A stretch of 64,000 nt of DNA from Arsenophonus sp052171895 (GCA_052171895.1 JBQMRN010000003.1:1-64000), one strand, 5' to 3'; shown: positions 31,021 to 42,711, counted from the stretch's first letter. Notes: a model not told the origin generated them from the sequence alone. Translations and numbers: made by a program.

Positions 31021-33594
31021 ATGCGTTTGGATCGCTTTACCAACAAATTCCAACAAGCACTAGCGGATGCTCAATTTTTAGCAGTTGGACAAGATAATCA
31101 ATTTATTGAACCCATACATTTAGTCGTTGCTTTGTTAAAACAAGAAGGCGGTACATTACGTCCTTTATTGACATCTATAGGAATTAATGTCAGTAAGCTT
31201 AGTAATAAATTAAACGATATTCTCAATACTTTACCGAAAGTGTATGGTATTGCTGGTAATATCCAGCCATCAAATAATCTTATTCGAGACTTAAATTTAT
31301 GTGATAAGTTGGCCAAACAGAGAGGTGATACATTTATATCCTCAGAGCTATTTCTACTGGTAATTTTTGATACCAAAACTTCCCTGGAAGATACGCTTAA
31401 AACAATGGGAGCGAGTAAATTAAATATAGAAAAGGCAATAGAAAAAATGCGTGGTGGTGAAAATATTAATGACCAAGGTGCTGAAGAGCAGCGTCAAGCA
31501 CTTAAAAAATATACAATTAATTTAACTGAAAAAGCAGAACAAGGTAAACTCGATCCTGTTATTGGACGTGATGAAGAGATTCGCCGAACAATACAAGTTC
31601 TCCAGCGCAGAACAAAAAATAATCCGGTTTTAATTGGTGAACCAGGGGTAGGTAAGACCGCGATCGTTGAAGGTCTCGCTCAACGAATTATTAATGGTGA
31701 AATACCAGAAGGGGTAAAAAACAAATGCGTTCTCTCTTTAGATATGGGTGCATTGCTGGCTGGTGCAAAATATCGTGGTGAATTTGAAGAACGGTTAAAG
31801 GCCGTCTTGAATGATCTAGCTAAAAAAGAAGGAAGTGTCATTCTGTTTATCGATGAATTGCATATGATGGTTGGTGCAGGTAAAGCTGAAGGTGCTATGG
31901 ACGCCGGTAATATGTTAAAACCAGCACTAGCCAGAGGAGAATTACATTGTGTTGGTGCGACTACACTTGATGAATATCATCAGTACATTGAAAAGGATGC
32001 GGCACTAGAGCGTCGTTTTCAAAAAGTTTATGTTGCTGAACCTAGCGTTGAGGACACCATTGCAATATTAAGGGGACTTAAAGAACGTTATGAGTTGCAT
32101 CATCATGTACAGATAACTGACCCTGCCATTGTTGCTGCTGCCAGTTTATCAAATCGTTATATTTCTGATCGTATGCTACCTGATAAAGCAATAGATTTAA
32201 TTGATGAAGCCGGTGCTAGCTTACGAATGCAGATGGATTCTAAACCGGAAGCACTTGATCGTTTAGAACGTCGGGTTATTCAATTAAAACTTGAACAGCA
32301 AGCACTAAAAAAAGAATCTGATGAAGCCAGTAAAAATCGCCTAAAAATGTTAGAGGAAGAACTAACAGAAAAAGAACGAGAATATTCAGAGCTAGAAGAA
32401 GAGTGGAAAGCAGAAAAAGCAGAGCTTATCGGTACACAGCATATAAAAGCGCAATTAGAAAATGCACGTATAAGTATGGAGCAGGCTCGACGTAGTGGTG
32501 ATTTAGCTAAAATGTCAGAATTACAATATGGAAAAATTCCTGAATTAGAAAAACAACTTGAAGTTGCCACCAAAGCGGAAAGTAATACAATGAAGTTGTT
32601 GCGTAATAAAGTGACTGATGCAGAGATTACTGAAATATTAGCGCGTTGGACAGGCATCCCGGTTGCAAGAATGTTAAAAAGTGAACGTGAAAAGTTACTT
32701 CATATGGAGCAGGATCTGCATAAACGTGTCATTGGCCAAAATGAAGCTGTTGATGCGGTATCTAATGCTATTCGGCGTAGTCGTGCTGGTTTATCAGATC
32801 CAAATCAGCCTATTGGCTCATTCTTATTTTTAGGTCCTACGGGTGTTGGTAAAACCGAGCTATGTAAGGCACTAGCAAATTTTTTATTTGATAGTAACGA
32901 TGCAATGGTACGCATTGATATGTCTGAATTTATGGAAAAACATACTATCTCCAGGCTAATTGGAGCACCTCCAGGTTATGTAGGGTATGAAGAAGGTGGT
33001 TATTTAACCGAAGCAATCCGCCGCCGCCCTTATTCTGTTATTTTGCTGGATGAAATTGAAAAAGCGCATCCCGATGTTTTCAATATTTTATTACAAGTTC
33101 TGGATGATGGACGTTTAACCGATGGACAAGGAAGAACAGTCAATTTTCTTAATACGGTTGTCATTATGACATCAAACTTAGGTTCTCATTTGATCCAAGA
33201 GCGTTTTAGTAGTTTAGCCTATGATGAGATGAAAGAGATCGTCATGGAACTTGTTAGCCGGAGTTTCCGTCCTGAATTTATTAACCGTATTGATGAAGTT
33301 GTGGTATTTCATCCACTTAATAAAGAGCAAATTACAGAAATTGCCCAGATCCAATTGTCGCGTTTATATAAGCGTATAGAAGAGCAAGGCTATAAAGTAA
33401 AAATTACGTCAGCGGTGTTAGAAAAATTGGAGCAAGCGGGGTTTGATCCGTTATTTGGCGCACGTCCTTTGAAACGAGCGATCCAACAAAAGATAGAAAA
33501 TCCATTGGCAAAACAGATGTTAGCAGGTAAATTAGTACCGGGTAAACAAGTAACTCTAGATATAAAAAAAGGTATTATTGTTGCTAAGCAATAA
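31021..33594 (+). CDS. clpB: Disaggregase chaperone ClpB
   Basis: ClpB is a hexameric AAA+ chaperone that, with DnaK, pulls proteins out of aggregates. The 857-residue product has the exact E. coli length. It has an N-terminal Clp repeat domain (1-150), a first ATPase domain with Walker A GEPGVGKT (206-213), and a coiled-coil middle domain (about 400-540, EELTEKEREYSELEEEWK). The second ATPase domain has GPTGVGKT (605-612) and is followed by the C-terminal D2 domain. The pore motif region KYRGEFEERLK is kept. I chose the ATG at 31021 because GGAGG lies seven bases upstream and the MRLDRFTNKFQ start is conserved; an upstream in-frame ATG at 30997 adds eight odd residues. A heat-shock promoter precedes it. 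Confidence 0.97.
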   Translation: MRLDRFTNKFQQALADAQFLAVGQDNQFIEPIHLVVALLKQEGGTLRPLLTSIGINVSKLSNKLNDILNTLPKVYGIAGNIQPSNNLIRDLNLCDKLAKQRGDTFISSELFLLVIFDTKTSLEDTLKTMGASKLNIEKAIEKMRGGENINDQGAEEQRQALKKYTINLTEKAEQGKLDPVIGRDEEIRRTIQVLQRRTKNNPVLIGEPGVGKTAIVEGLAQRIINGEIPEGVKNKCVLSLDMGALLAGAKYRGEFEERLKAVLNDLAKKEGSVILFIDELHMMVGAGKAEGAMDAGNMLKPALARGELHCVGATTLDEYHQYIEKDAALERRFQKVYVAEPSVEDTIAILRGLKERYELHHHVQITDPAIVAAASLSNRYISDRMLPDKAIDLIDEAGASLRMQMDSKPEALDRLERRVIQLKLEQQALKKESDEASKNRLKMLEEELTEKEREYSELEEEWKAEKAELIGTQHIKAQLENARISMEQARRSGDLAKMSELQYGKIPELEKQLEVATKAESNTMKLLRNKVTDAEITEILARWTGIPVARMLKSEREKLLHMEQDLHKRVIGQNEAVDAVSNAIRRSRAGLSDPNQPIGSFLFLGPTGVGKTELCKALANFLFDSNDAMVRIDMSEFMEKHTISRLIGAPPGYVGYEEGGYLTEAIRRRPYSVILLDEIEKAHPDVFNILLQVLDDGRLTDGQGRTVNFLNTVVIMTSNLGSHLIQERFSSLAYDEMKEIVMELVSRSFRPEFINRIDEVVVFHPLNKEQITEIAQIQLSRLYKRIEEQGYKVKITSAVLEKLEQAGFDPLFGARPLKRAIQQKIENPLAKQMLAGKLVPGKQVTLDIKKGIIVAKQ

Positions 33595-33607
33595 AAAATA
33601 AAATTTT

Positions 33608-33636
33608 AATCTTATTTGAAGAGCTAAGATTTATTT
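33608..33636 (+). terminator. Possible clpB terminator
   Basis: AATCTTA and TAAGATT form a seven-base stem with a ten-base loop 13 bases after the clpB stop, followed by a T-rich TATTTCTT. The stem is weak. Confidence 0.35.
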
Positions 33637-33760
33637 CTTAAATACTATTATAAAAATTCAATAACCTTGATTAAAGATCGTTATTAGCAACTACATAGAT
33701 ACTATTAATTCAAAGTTAGCATAATAAATGAGCTATTAAAGAGAAAAATGTAAATAATAC

Positions 33761-33788
33761 TTGTTAGTTTCAGAAAACCTCCTATAAT
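33761..33788 (+). promoter_or_regulatory. rRNA operon promoter
   Basis: TTGTTA (33761-33766), a 16-base spacer and TATAAT (33783-33788) make a good sigma-70 promoter about 350 bases upstream of the 16S gene, where rrn promoters sit. I did not identify an upstream A-tract or Fis sites with confidence. Confidence 0.55.
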
Positions 33789-33905
33789 GACAATTCGTTA
33801 TCGCGACTTATTAATCAATAAATAAGTAAATAAAAAAGTAACCGTGAATTCAGATAAAAACGTAATATATGCCACTTCACGGCGCTCAAGGTAGCATAGG
33901 TCGTA

Positions 33906-33919
33906 CGCTCTTTAACAAT
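33906..33919 (+). promoter_or_regulatory. boxA antitermination site, rrn leader
   Basis: CGCTCTTTAACAAT matches the enterobacterial boxA core (TGCTCTTTAACAA), bound by NusB-NusE to make rRNA transcription resistant to Rho. It lies about 220 bases before the 16S gene. Confidence 0.75.
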
Positions 33920-34140
33920 TAATTAGACAATCTGTGTGGGCACTCGCAAGACATCATCAAAAAATAAAATATTTGATTTTAAAGTCTTAAAGAGTAAGAA
34001 AACAGTTAATTCATTTATGAATTAATAAGGAATAACGCTATTTTAGTAGGCCAGCAGCGAAGGCAATAAAACCTTAACAAAGTTAGCTTAACAAAAAAGG
34101 CGTTACAGTCAGTTAAATATTCTTTGAGCATCAAACTTTT

Positions 34141-35680
<1,540 letters not shown>

Positions 35681-35750
35681 CCTAGATAGATGTAATGTGA
35701 GTGTTCACACAGATTGTATGATGAAGATTTAGAATAATTAATATTAATTT

Positions 35751-35830
35751 AGGCTTGTAGCACCTCAGGTTGGTTATACCGCTCCATTATTAGGGAGCGG
35801 TTGGTGGTTCAAATCTACTTAGACCTACAA
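35751..35830 (+). pseudogene. tRNA-Ile(GAT) remnant in the rRNA spacer
   Basis: AGGCTTGTAGC and GGTGGTTCAAATCTACTTAG (ending in AGACCTACA) align with the spacer tRNA-Ile of enterobacterial rrn operons. The D arm has an insertion. The anticodon arm has become a CCGCTCC/GGAGCGG stem with an ATTATTAG loop, so the GAT anticodon is gone. The CCA is also altered. It is almost surely non-functional. Confidence 0.75.
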
Positions 35831-35841
35831 ATATTGCTGAT

Positions 35842-35923
35842 GGGCTGATGTAAGGATCCTAAAAGTTAGGATTAACAGGAACATCTGAGGAGATCAATAG
35901 TTCGATCTAGCTTTAGTTCTGCC
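35842..35923 (+). pseudogene. Probable tRNA-Ala remnant in the rRNA spacer
   Basis: It sits where tRNA-Ala(TGC) follows tRNA-Ile in enterobacterial operons. Only GGGCTGAT, the AGTTCGATC T-loop core and a TAGTTCTGCCA end are suggestive. The anticodon arm is lost. Confidence 0.4.
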
Positions 35924-35998
35924 ATATTACAAAATAAAAAATAGATAAAAGGTTATTTAGTAGCAGGGGTTGGCAACAGTATACTAAGAATTAATAAT

Positions 35999-36012
35999 AC
36001 TCTTTAACAATC
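35999..36012 (+). promoter_or_regulatory. boxA-like site before 23S
   Basis: ACTCTTTAACAATC repeats the leader boxA, in the position where enterobacterial operons carry a second copy between 16S and 23S. Confidence 0.6.
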
Positions 36013-36099
36013 CGGAAGAAGATAGAAATTGAAAGACACACATTATTTTCAAATAATGTGTAGAGCTTTTAAAATTTCAATCAGTTGGTTAGTTTTATT

Positions 36100-36880
36100 T
36101 TTATTCTAATGATGTAATGTAATAACGTAAGGGAAACAACCAAGAGCTTCAATTAAGGTTCTGAAGTCATGCTTAAGTTGAAAACGAACTTGGAAGGCTT
36201 AGATGGTTAGGGTTTGGTTATAAGAAAGCATAATAGCTCAGTTGTTTCAAGTAAGCGAGTTTGGCCTACGAGGAAGATATTAATGTGGGGCAATGGCTAA
36301 ACCATGCACCGAAGCTGCTGGAACAACACTAAGTGTTCTTTTGGATAGATAAGGCAGGAAAGAATCCATTCTCTAAGCAGAAAAACGCTGGACTGAGAGG
36401 CCAATTATGCTGGAAGTATTAGAATTAATCCTACCCCATGGTCCTGGTAGGAGTAGGGGGGAGACTGAAGCATTATGATGAGGCACTAAGGTTAAGTAAG
36501 GTGCTGAAGTAGAGTAGTTGATGCCAAGCTTTCAGGAAAATCTTTTAAGGGATAGCTAACTGTTAATTATATACCCTAACTAACCTATTGTGTTTAGGTA
36601 TATAAGACATAGGCTCTTGATAGAACTTTTGTGAAAAGGAATTAGGAAAAATAAATAGTGTGCTGTAATTTATTGAGAATGGAGCTATCTGTGGCGTTAG
36701 GTGAAGGGGAGATCTTGCATCCTCGGAGCTGAAAAACCAAAAGCATATCAGATACCCAACTACAAGTTCTGGTTGCACATTGCTATTAAAAACATAGCAC
36801 TCTATACAAACAGAAAATTTAATGCTATAAGGTTAATAAACCTAGAACCAGTAATCTTAGTTGAATACAGTATCTGGTTG
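36100..36880 (+). pseudogene. 23S rRNA pseudogene, middle fragment
   Basis: Corresponds to roughly positions 1000-1850 of E. coli 23S by recall. Landmarks are GGGAAACAACC, GAAAGCATAATAGCTCA, GCTAAACCATGCACCGAAGC, GATGAGGCACTAAGG, TTTCAGGAAAATC and TATTAAAAACATAGCACT. Many substitutions, deletions and insertions lie between these. The first ~1 kb of 23S is missing altogether: the second boxA is followed after about 90 bases by this fragment. It cannot form a functional large-subunit rRNA. Confidence 0.9.
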
Positions 36881-36984
36881 GTGGTGATAAGATTGGCTAA
36901 TCACTGTCTGATATAGTAAATTTAGTACAAAAAGCATAAATTAGCTTGACTATTAGTGTTAGCATCTGAAAGTAGGTGTTTAAT

Positions 36985-37150
36985 CTAGTATCATTAATAT
37001 ATACCATCATCGCAGTGCGCTATTTATAGCAATATGCCTACTTATGAATATTGCTGATGGCGAAATATCATGATGATATTGATTCATTGTCAGGCAGATA
37101 CAACAGCTAAAATTACTACTCTTCAGACAGGCAAAAAGTCTTGGCTTAAT
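36985..37150 (+). repeat. Dispersed repeat, copy A
   Basis: Shares about 140 bases with 59765-59905 in opposite orientation (aligned blocks such as TATTTATAGCAATATG / TATTTATGGCAATATG and AAATATCATGATGATATTG / AAATATCATAATGATGATG). It lies between the 23S fragment and the IS481 remnant. One frame reads YHDDIDSLSGRYN, equivalent to YHNDDAPSSGNYN in the other copy, so it may be an eroded coding segment of an unidentified mobile element. Confidence 0.55.
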
Positions 37151-37224
37151 TTTGCTAAGCGTTATGGTGGGTGCATGTCCGAACTTTACTGTTACTCAAT
37201 TCTAAAAAAGAGATTGAGGTTGAT

Positions 37225-38030
37225 GAGATAATCAACTCAGATTTCTTATGTCTTTGCCGCGACCACGCTCTGTCGTCTGCTTAGAAAACCGTAGTTGTTT
37301 TCTTGCGAAAAACATTTTTCTCTCCGACTTGTAGAGAGATAATTAGCGTGAAATAAGAAGGGGGAAGGAGAAAACTTAAAAAGCCGAACTATAAAGTATT
37401 TAAAAAGCTGCGAGCCTGGTTAGCTAGCTGCATGTAGATGTTAATTATCTTACGTAAATGCAATGCAAAACGAAACTTTATGATCTTATCTTTTCTTATC
37501 TAGGTATATCGCACCCATCGGATGGATTTTATCCATCTTTTTTAAGACTAAGATCGCGGTCAAATGCTCTATGTTTTTACATGATTTAACTGAGCATTTT
37601 CTATGGCTATCCATAGAATAATGGTACTTATAGACATAGACAATTACAAAGAATTTACAGATTACCTTTTTAGGTTGCTAAAAAGGTGATGAACCTAAAA
37701 ACATGAATTTGACCGGTTTAGTGTTACAAAAGTTGGTATAGTAGAACACTGATTTTTAGCCCCCCGATGAATCCATAAATAAATGTTATGGTCGATTGAT
37801 TTAATAGGCGCAATATAAAGATACCCCTAAAAGGCCATCATTTCAACTCTTGTCAAGAGTTTGATATTACTCTGCATTGATATATTTGGCTTTACAATTA
37901 AGAATTACCACAAATAAGTTAATCAGTTTTAAGTAGTAAAACTCTATTGTAGACTATGAAAGATTGGTTTAAAGTTAAAGCTGAGTTATTTAAAAACAAT
38001 ACTATCTCTGTGGAGAGTAGAGAGATGGAA
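37225..38030 (+). mobile_element. IS481-like element interrupting 23S
   Basis: Readable pieces follow the order of the other copies: CRDHALSSA-like N-terminus near 37255-37290, SSDGFYPSF near 37520, a NGMVDxFNxRNI-like block near 37780, LHxYIWLYN near 37875-37905 and SKTLL...MKDWFKVKAELFKNN near 37935-38000. It occupies the gap between the two 23S fragments, replacing about 580 bases of the rRNA. Heavily mutated and inactive. Confidence 0.7.
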
Positions 38031-38039
38031 ATAGAGCAG

Positions 38040-38512
38040 AGCTATCGCTCAACGGATAAAAAAAAGTGTGGGTGTGTGGTACTCTGAGGATAATAACAAG
38101 CTGATATACCGATAAAGAGTTTATATCGACGGTGATGTTTTTGTCACCGGAATGTCAGCTCATCACATCCATTTGGCTGATGTAGTTCAAAAATGGGGGG
38201 TCTTTTGTGTAGTAGGTAGGGTTATGAGTGACTTCTGTATTAGTACGAGAAGTTTGAAGTGAACGCACCAGTGGTATATTTTATCATACTACGAATAGCC
38301 ACACACCATTTGCCTGGTAGCTAAGATGTGGAGAGATAAAGATAATCGCTGAAAGAATCTAAGCTGGAGGAGAAACCGCTCATCTCAAGTAATTAGTGTT
38401 CAAGATGAGGACCTAGATAGGCTGGGCTGGGTGTTGGTTAAGCGTAGTGATACAACATTGAGCTAAACCAGTTACTAATGAATGACTCGGGAGAGGCTTA
38501 ACCTGAGAACAG
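38040..38512 (+). pseudogene. 23S rRNA pseudogene, 3' fragment
   Basis: Corresponds to about 2430-2904 of E. coli 23S: AGCTATCGCTCAACGGATAA, GGATAATAACAAGCTGAT, GAGTTTATATCGACGG, ATGTCAGCTCATCACATCC (near the peptidyl-transferase centre), TTAGTACGAGAAG (the sarcin-ricin loop AGTACGAGAGGA, with deletions) and the end GAGGCTTAACCTGAG. The sarcin-ricin loop has lost bases, so this region is not under selection. Confidence 0.9.
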
Positions 38513-38632
38513 TGAAGGTATTTTGAGAGAAAGAAAAAATTTTAGCTTGTTTGGGAGCTTGGATTCTTTAAGATTTAGCTGAATGGGAAGAGTAATAGGG
38601 GTAAGGCGGCGAATATTGATGATGTTAGTTAC

Positions 38633-38662
38633 TGAGGTAATTGAGAGTGAGGTAATTGAGAG
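38633..38662 (+). repeat. 15-bp tandem duplication
   Basis: TGAGGTAATTGAGAG occurs twice in direct succession between the 23S and 5S remnants. Confidence 0.85.
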
Positions 38663-38677
38663 GAGGACAGAAAGCAT

Positions 38678-38776
38678 AGCCTGGTTGTACGCTACTGCTT
38701 AGTAGCAAAATGAAACAGATTAGTAGCAAAATGAAACAGATAAATAAATATTTGGTATCCCCATGTGAGACAATGG
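38678..38776 (+). pseudogene. 5S rRNA remnant
   Basis: GCCTGG near 38681 and GGTATCCCCATGTGAGACAATGGGTA near 38753-38779 align with the 5' end and the TCTCCCCATGCGAGAGTAGGGA region of 5S rRNA. The middle is gone, and a 21-base tandem duplication sits in it. It precedes an intact terminator, as a 5S gene should. Confidence 0.65.
38700..38741 (+). repeat. 21-bp tandem duplication
   Basis: TAGTAGCAAAATGAAACAGAT occurs twice, perfectly, in the 5S remnant. Confidence 0.9.
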
Positions 38777-38802
38777 GTATGTTTGACTTTAATTATCTTA
38801 AG

Positions 38803-38830
38803 AAAAAACCACCCAATTGGGTGGTTTTTT
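38803..38830 (+). terminator. rRNA operon terminator
   Basis: A perfect stem of ACCACCCAA and TTGGGTGGT flanked by A6 and T6 makes a bidirectional Rho-independent terminator. It closes the rrn operon and can also end transcription of pssA from the other side. Confidence 0.9.
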
Positions 38831-38913
38831 AGCGTTTTATCTATTGATAAAAAATCTTATTATAAATAAAAAGATTTTATTTAATAATTGAAAATTGAGA
38901 TAGCTGCCTACTA

Positions 38914-40269
38914 TTAGAGTATACGGCGTATTAGCCTATCAACGCGGATCCTTCGTAAACGGCGAATAAGTTTTTTAACTTTTACTGGATAGTGCTGGAT
39001 ATTTTCAAGCTCTTGATAATGATTTACAATATAAGTATTAGTTGTTATACATTTTAATTCTTTGTTTTTTTGTTGTAGCAGAGCTTTTTGTGGATCATGA
39101 ATTAATATTGCATTTTCTAAATCTAATCCCCATGCACGAGGATTGAGATTATTGCCGGTTATTAATTGCCAGTTATTATCTATCCAAATTCCTTTTAAGT
39201 GATATGTGTTTTCCCCATCTTTCCATAATCTTATGGTTAATTGCTTCTTATCTACGAAGTGTTGTAACTGACAGATAAATCGCCGTAGGTTAATTTCATA
39301 TAAATAAGGTAATGCACTGATAATTTTAAAAGGTTCTTCTGGTGGAATGAAGAAGTCATTAGCTGTTTTATCGCCAATGATAATTTCAATTTGTTTGCCG
39401 TCATGCAATAATTTACTAATTATACTCGTTATAATAGTAGGTAAATTAAAATAGGGTGTACAGATAATCATTTTCTTTTCTGTACTGTTCATTAAATGCA
39501 TTATAGCTTTATTTAATTCATTTTTTTTGCCTAAACCAATTAATGGAGTTACCGCTAACTCTTCATTTGTAGCATTATTTTGTAATTGATAGTGACAACT
39601 TTTTAAGTTATAGCGAAATTGTTTTATTAAACTTTTAATTTGAGTATTGTTTTGGCGATATGCTTGATCTAGACGCTGAATGGCAGGTGAAGATAACAAG
39701 CTTTGGTCGATAAATCTTTTCATAGTCGCAGCTAATTGGATATTATCTAATATATGATAACGATCGTAACGATAACGTTGGTGTTGCTGAAGATAGACAT
39801 CATTAATACTCGCACCGCTATAAATAACAGTATTATCAAAGATGAAACCTTTTAAATGTAAAACACCTAATGCTTCTCGTTTATTGACAGGGATACCAAA
39901 AATAGCAATACTTAGTCCTGGGTGTTCCACTGCCATTTGATAATACCAATCGGCATTAGTTGCAGTGGCATTTGCACCAATGCGACCACGTTGAGCACGA
40001 TGCCAGTCAACCATTATTTTGATATCTAATTCTGGTCGTGCCATTTTTGCTTGATAAAGCGCATTTAGTATATTTTGTCCTGCATCATCATGTTCAAAAT
40101 AAAGTGCAGTAATATAAATATACCGTTGAGCGTTGGCAATTTTATCTAACAGGACTTTTCGAAAACTTTCTGTTTGGTAAATGGTGACAACTTTAGCGGC
40201 AGACTGAGGTAATTTTGCTAATTGTTCAAGATATTGTTGATGCTTTGCTTTTTTTAATTTGGACAACAT
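38914..40269 (-). CDS. pssA: CDP-diacylglycerol-serine O-phosphatidyltransferase
   Basis: PssA makes phosphatidylserine from CDP-diacylglycerol and serine, the committed step to phosphatidylethanolamine. It is a phospholipase D-superfamily enzyme bound peripherally to ribosomes and membrane. The 451-residue product has both HxKxxxxD motifs: H139-K141-D146 (HLKGFIFD) and H358-K360-D365 (HLKGIWID). The basic tail KKLIRRLRRIRVDRLIRRIL is conserved. The second Met (40269) gives the family start MLSKLKKAKHQQ; the first Met adds one residue. clpB-rrn-pssA is the E. coli order, except that kgtP between rrn and pssA is absent. Confidence 0.96.
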   Translation of the reverse strand: MLSKLKKAKHQQYLEQLAKLPQSAAKVVTIYQTESFRKVLLDKIANAQRYIYITALYFEHDDAGQNILNALYQAKMARPELDIKIMVDWHRAQRGRIGANATATNADWYYQMAVEHPGLSIAIFGIPVNKREALGVLHLKGFIFDNTVIYSGASINDVYLQQHQRYRYDRYHILDNIQLAATMKRFIDQSLLSSPAIQRLDQAYRQNNTQIKSLIKQFRYNLKSCHYQLQNNATNEELAVTPLIGLGKKNELNKAIMHLMNSTEKKMIICTPYFNLPTIITSIISKLLHDGKQIEIIIGDKTANDFFIPPEEPFKIISALPYLYEINLRRFICQLQHFVDKKQLTIRLWKDGENTYHLKGIWIDNNWQLITGNNLNPRAWGLDLENAILIHDPQKALLQQKNKELKCITTNTYIVNHYQELENIQHYPVKVKKLIRRLRRIRVDRLIRRIL

Positions 40270-40272
40270 CAC

Positions 40273-40611
40273 AGTGTAAATTTTCTCTTTTTTATTAAAT
40301 GAGTAAATTAGTTTACTCTGGTTTAGATTTATTGAAAATTATTAATTCATTATAAAATTAGTTAATTTTATATCTATTTTTTAACCCTAGCCATGTTGAG
40401 CGATTGTTCAGACACTAATTATTAGATAATTAGATATATCTAATTAGAAAATTATTTTCTTCATAGTGTTAGATCAAGATTCACAATACGATCTTCAAAT
40501 TAAATATCGAGACTAAAACCTAATTTTTGTGCTAACTATAGCATTTTTATTTTAAGTATGGTAATTATAGTAAATGGTTGTTTACCAAGCCAGCCCTTGC
40601 CGCCAGCCTAA
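40273..40611. other. Intergenic upstream of pssA
   Basis: Contains the pssA promoter region, presumably. No gene is recognised. A TAGATAATTAGATATATCTAATTA-type palindromic AT stretch lies near 40422-40445. Confidence 0.45.
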
Positions 40612-42091
40612 GAGTTATTAGCAAATCTTGTGTATGACGGTTAGGCTATACGTTCCACTCTGATGATTCATGAATATGTTCTCAATCCTTAAATTGGATC
40701 TTGTTTTACACCAGGGTCAACATTTAAATCCCTTCTTTTTTTTACTCATTTAGCCTTCCAGCTTTCTGAGCATATTGTAGCAGGTCAAATACCATTGAAA
40801 GAGTTGTTTTTCTCGAAATACAGTTCTTCACGCGTCGACTTTGTAGCCTCTGTGAGGCTGACCTATCGAAAAAGCCGATTCAATCAGATTCCTCGTTCTT
40901 ATTAACGGCTAGTAAGTGTTTTGACAGAAAGTTGTAGAAATGGCCAGCAGTTCTCTCTTCTCGATCTTTCTCTACGTTCTTCATCGCTACAACATACTTC
41001 GATGAAAACCTTGCCAACAAAACATAAATGGCTTTATGATAGCGGTATCACATGGCTCTTTGATAGCAAGTAAGACCCACCTAGTTGCTCACAGCCTTAA
41101 CTTTTGGTTATATAACCTTTTAGGAGGAGTGAAGCCAGTACATTAGCTGTTTTGTGTACCCAATAGCGTTGGTGCTGCGTGTCCGTCCGGGAATATTTTT
41201 GCCATTGCATTCCAAAAACCAATGGCACTTCCTCTATTGTAGCAAGCTTGGGAGATACGATTAAGCCATGCGCTCGTATTGGCATTGAGAAGTTCAAGAC
41301 CAGTTTTGCTTATGATTCTTAATAACCATCTTTGATTGCAACTAGCTCCCCTTATGTTCATGCGTCAGTGACGCCAATGATGACGGCTCGTAAAAACCAA
41401 GAAAAACCAGGCCCAGGGGTTTGCCGTTCTGATGAAAGGATTCCTGGCGCACAAATCCATACAAATAAATCCAGTATGCATCATTACCATACGTGCTCTT
41501 CAAGTCATTGCTATTTTAATCTGCTGATGGTAGTCAGAGAGAGTATGTACTTTTTCAGAAGAAGCTCAACTGGCCCCTTTCCAACCCATATTGCTTCATG
41601 AAAATAAGCAGGGAAAGATAGCCTCGAAGGTAATAGTTCACATGGAAGGAAACTCTTCGATCTTTTTAAACGAACTATTAAAGCATATTCTGTTGTCGCT
41701 AGGACTTTTTCTGACCTTAGGCAGTTAATCTCAACATTGCCTATACCAGTCTGTATAGTTCTCTGTGAAAAATAACCGTTAAGGACGAGGGCATGCAGGG
41801 ACACCGCCCTTTATCCATCTATAAAGGTGGCGTTTTCAGTATGTTGTCGCAGCATCATGGCTTCGAGTTCAGCTGCAAGAGCGGTAGCTATTAGCTGCCA
41901 CTGGCACCATTACGGATGAGTTCATGTAAGGAATCAAATGTAATATTTAGTTTTATAGATACCTGTAAGGGTAGACTTTTTTATAGCACATCATCTCTAT
42001 AATGTTGAAATAATTTATAAAATAAATTAGCAGGATAATATAAATACACCACTATCTTCGAAATACCATAGAGAAGAAATAAGCATAACTC
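40612..42091 (-). mobile_element. IS256-family element with embedded IS91 piece
   Basis: Terminal repeats: GAGTTATTAGCAAATCTTG at 40612 and the reverse of GAGTTATGCTTATTTC at 42091. Minus-strand transposase pieces include RYWVHKTANVLASLL (about 41120-41165), a LVFGMQWQKYSRTD block (41185-41225) and NTSAWLNRISQACYN (41235-41290), followed upstream by LLKKYILS and CQVxFHEAIWVGKGPVELLLK. About 100 bases of IS91 sequence sit in the middle, replacing IS256 sequence. Inactive. Confidence 0.8.
41385..41490 (+). mobile_element. IS91 fragment inside IS256
   Basis: Plus-strand frames give NQEKPG, then GFAVLMKGFLAHKSIQIN-like sequence. This matches the C-terminal KPGFAVLMKGFLRxDPYKC block of the IS91-like copies near 9240 and 24190. 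The flanking sequence on both sides is IS256 on the other strand. Confidence 0.65.
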
Positions 42092-42184
42092 TTATAATTG
42101 ACAGCTTAAACTCATTAAAATATTAGTAATAGGCACAGAAAAATGACACTTAATAACGAAACTAGTAAACAATTTTTATAAATT

Positions 42185-42665
42185 AATCAATTATGGTTAT
42201 TATTATAACCATAATGAAAGGTTTCTAACTGATAAACATAATTATTAGATCTTAAATTATTTTCATAAGAAAAATGTAATAATAATCTATTATTTGCATT
42301 TAAGAGAAAGGTACTAATTAGACTTTCAAAAAGTAAATTAAATTGCTCTAAGTCTATTGAACGTTTTAAACCAATTAAACTAATCAAAGTCCTTTTTCAT
42401 AAATAGGCACTAATATGTAGAAAAATTTATTATCAGTTCCCCAAAATTGACATAATTCAGTAAATATTTTTCTCATGCCTTGCGTCATCTAACTCATATA
42501 AATCGGCGTATTTTCATAGATTATTTTTAACGATTGAAGATGGTGTATTATTTCGGATAGGCAAATTAATCATACAGTTATTTTCTAGACCAATAATAAA
42601 AACTGTTTTTAACCTTGTGGTGGAACAATATTTCTTTGCTAAAAGTTAGAATGACTGATTAAATA
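42185..42665 (-). pseudogene. rcsC: rcsC sensor kinase pseudogene, periplasmic domain
   Basis: RcsC is the membrane histidine kinase of the Rcs envelope-stress phosphorelay. Minus-strand frames read VFIIGLENNCMINLPIRN, then (after a frame change) FFYILVPIYEKGLISLIGLK and LEQFNLLFESLISTFLLNANNRLLLHF. They align with the periplasmic part of E. coli RcsC (VFLIGSDNLCMANFGLRD; YFYALTPVYLANRLQALLG). The kinase and receiver domains are gone. Its position just downstream of gyrA, same strand, is that of E. coli, which supports the identification. Confidence 0.7.
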
Positions 42666-42711
42666 CAACTAAGTAACTTTTTGATATTTAATGTAATTTA
42701 ATACAATTAGC

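Noticed and set aside
32280..32657. Open frame of 125 codons on the minus strand inside clpB
   Set aside because: It lies entirely opposite the conserved coiled-coil region of ClpB. Its serine- and cysteine-rich composition is what antisense translation of Glu/Lys-rich DNA gives.
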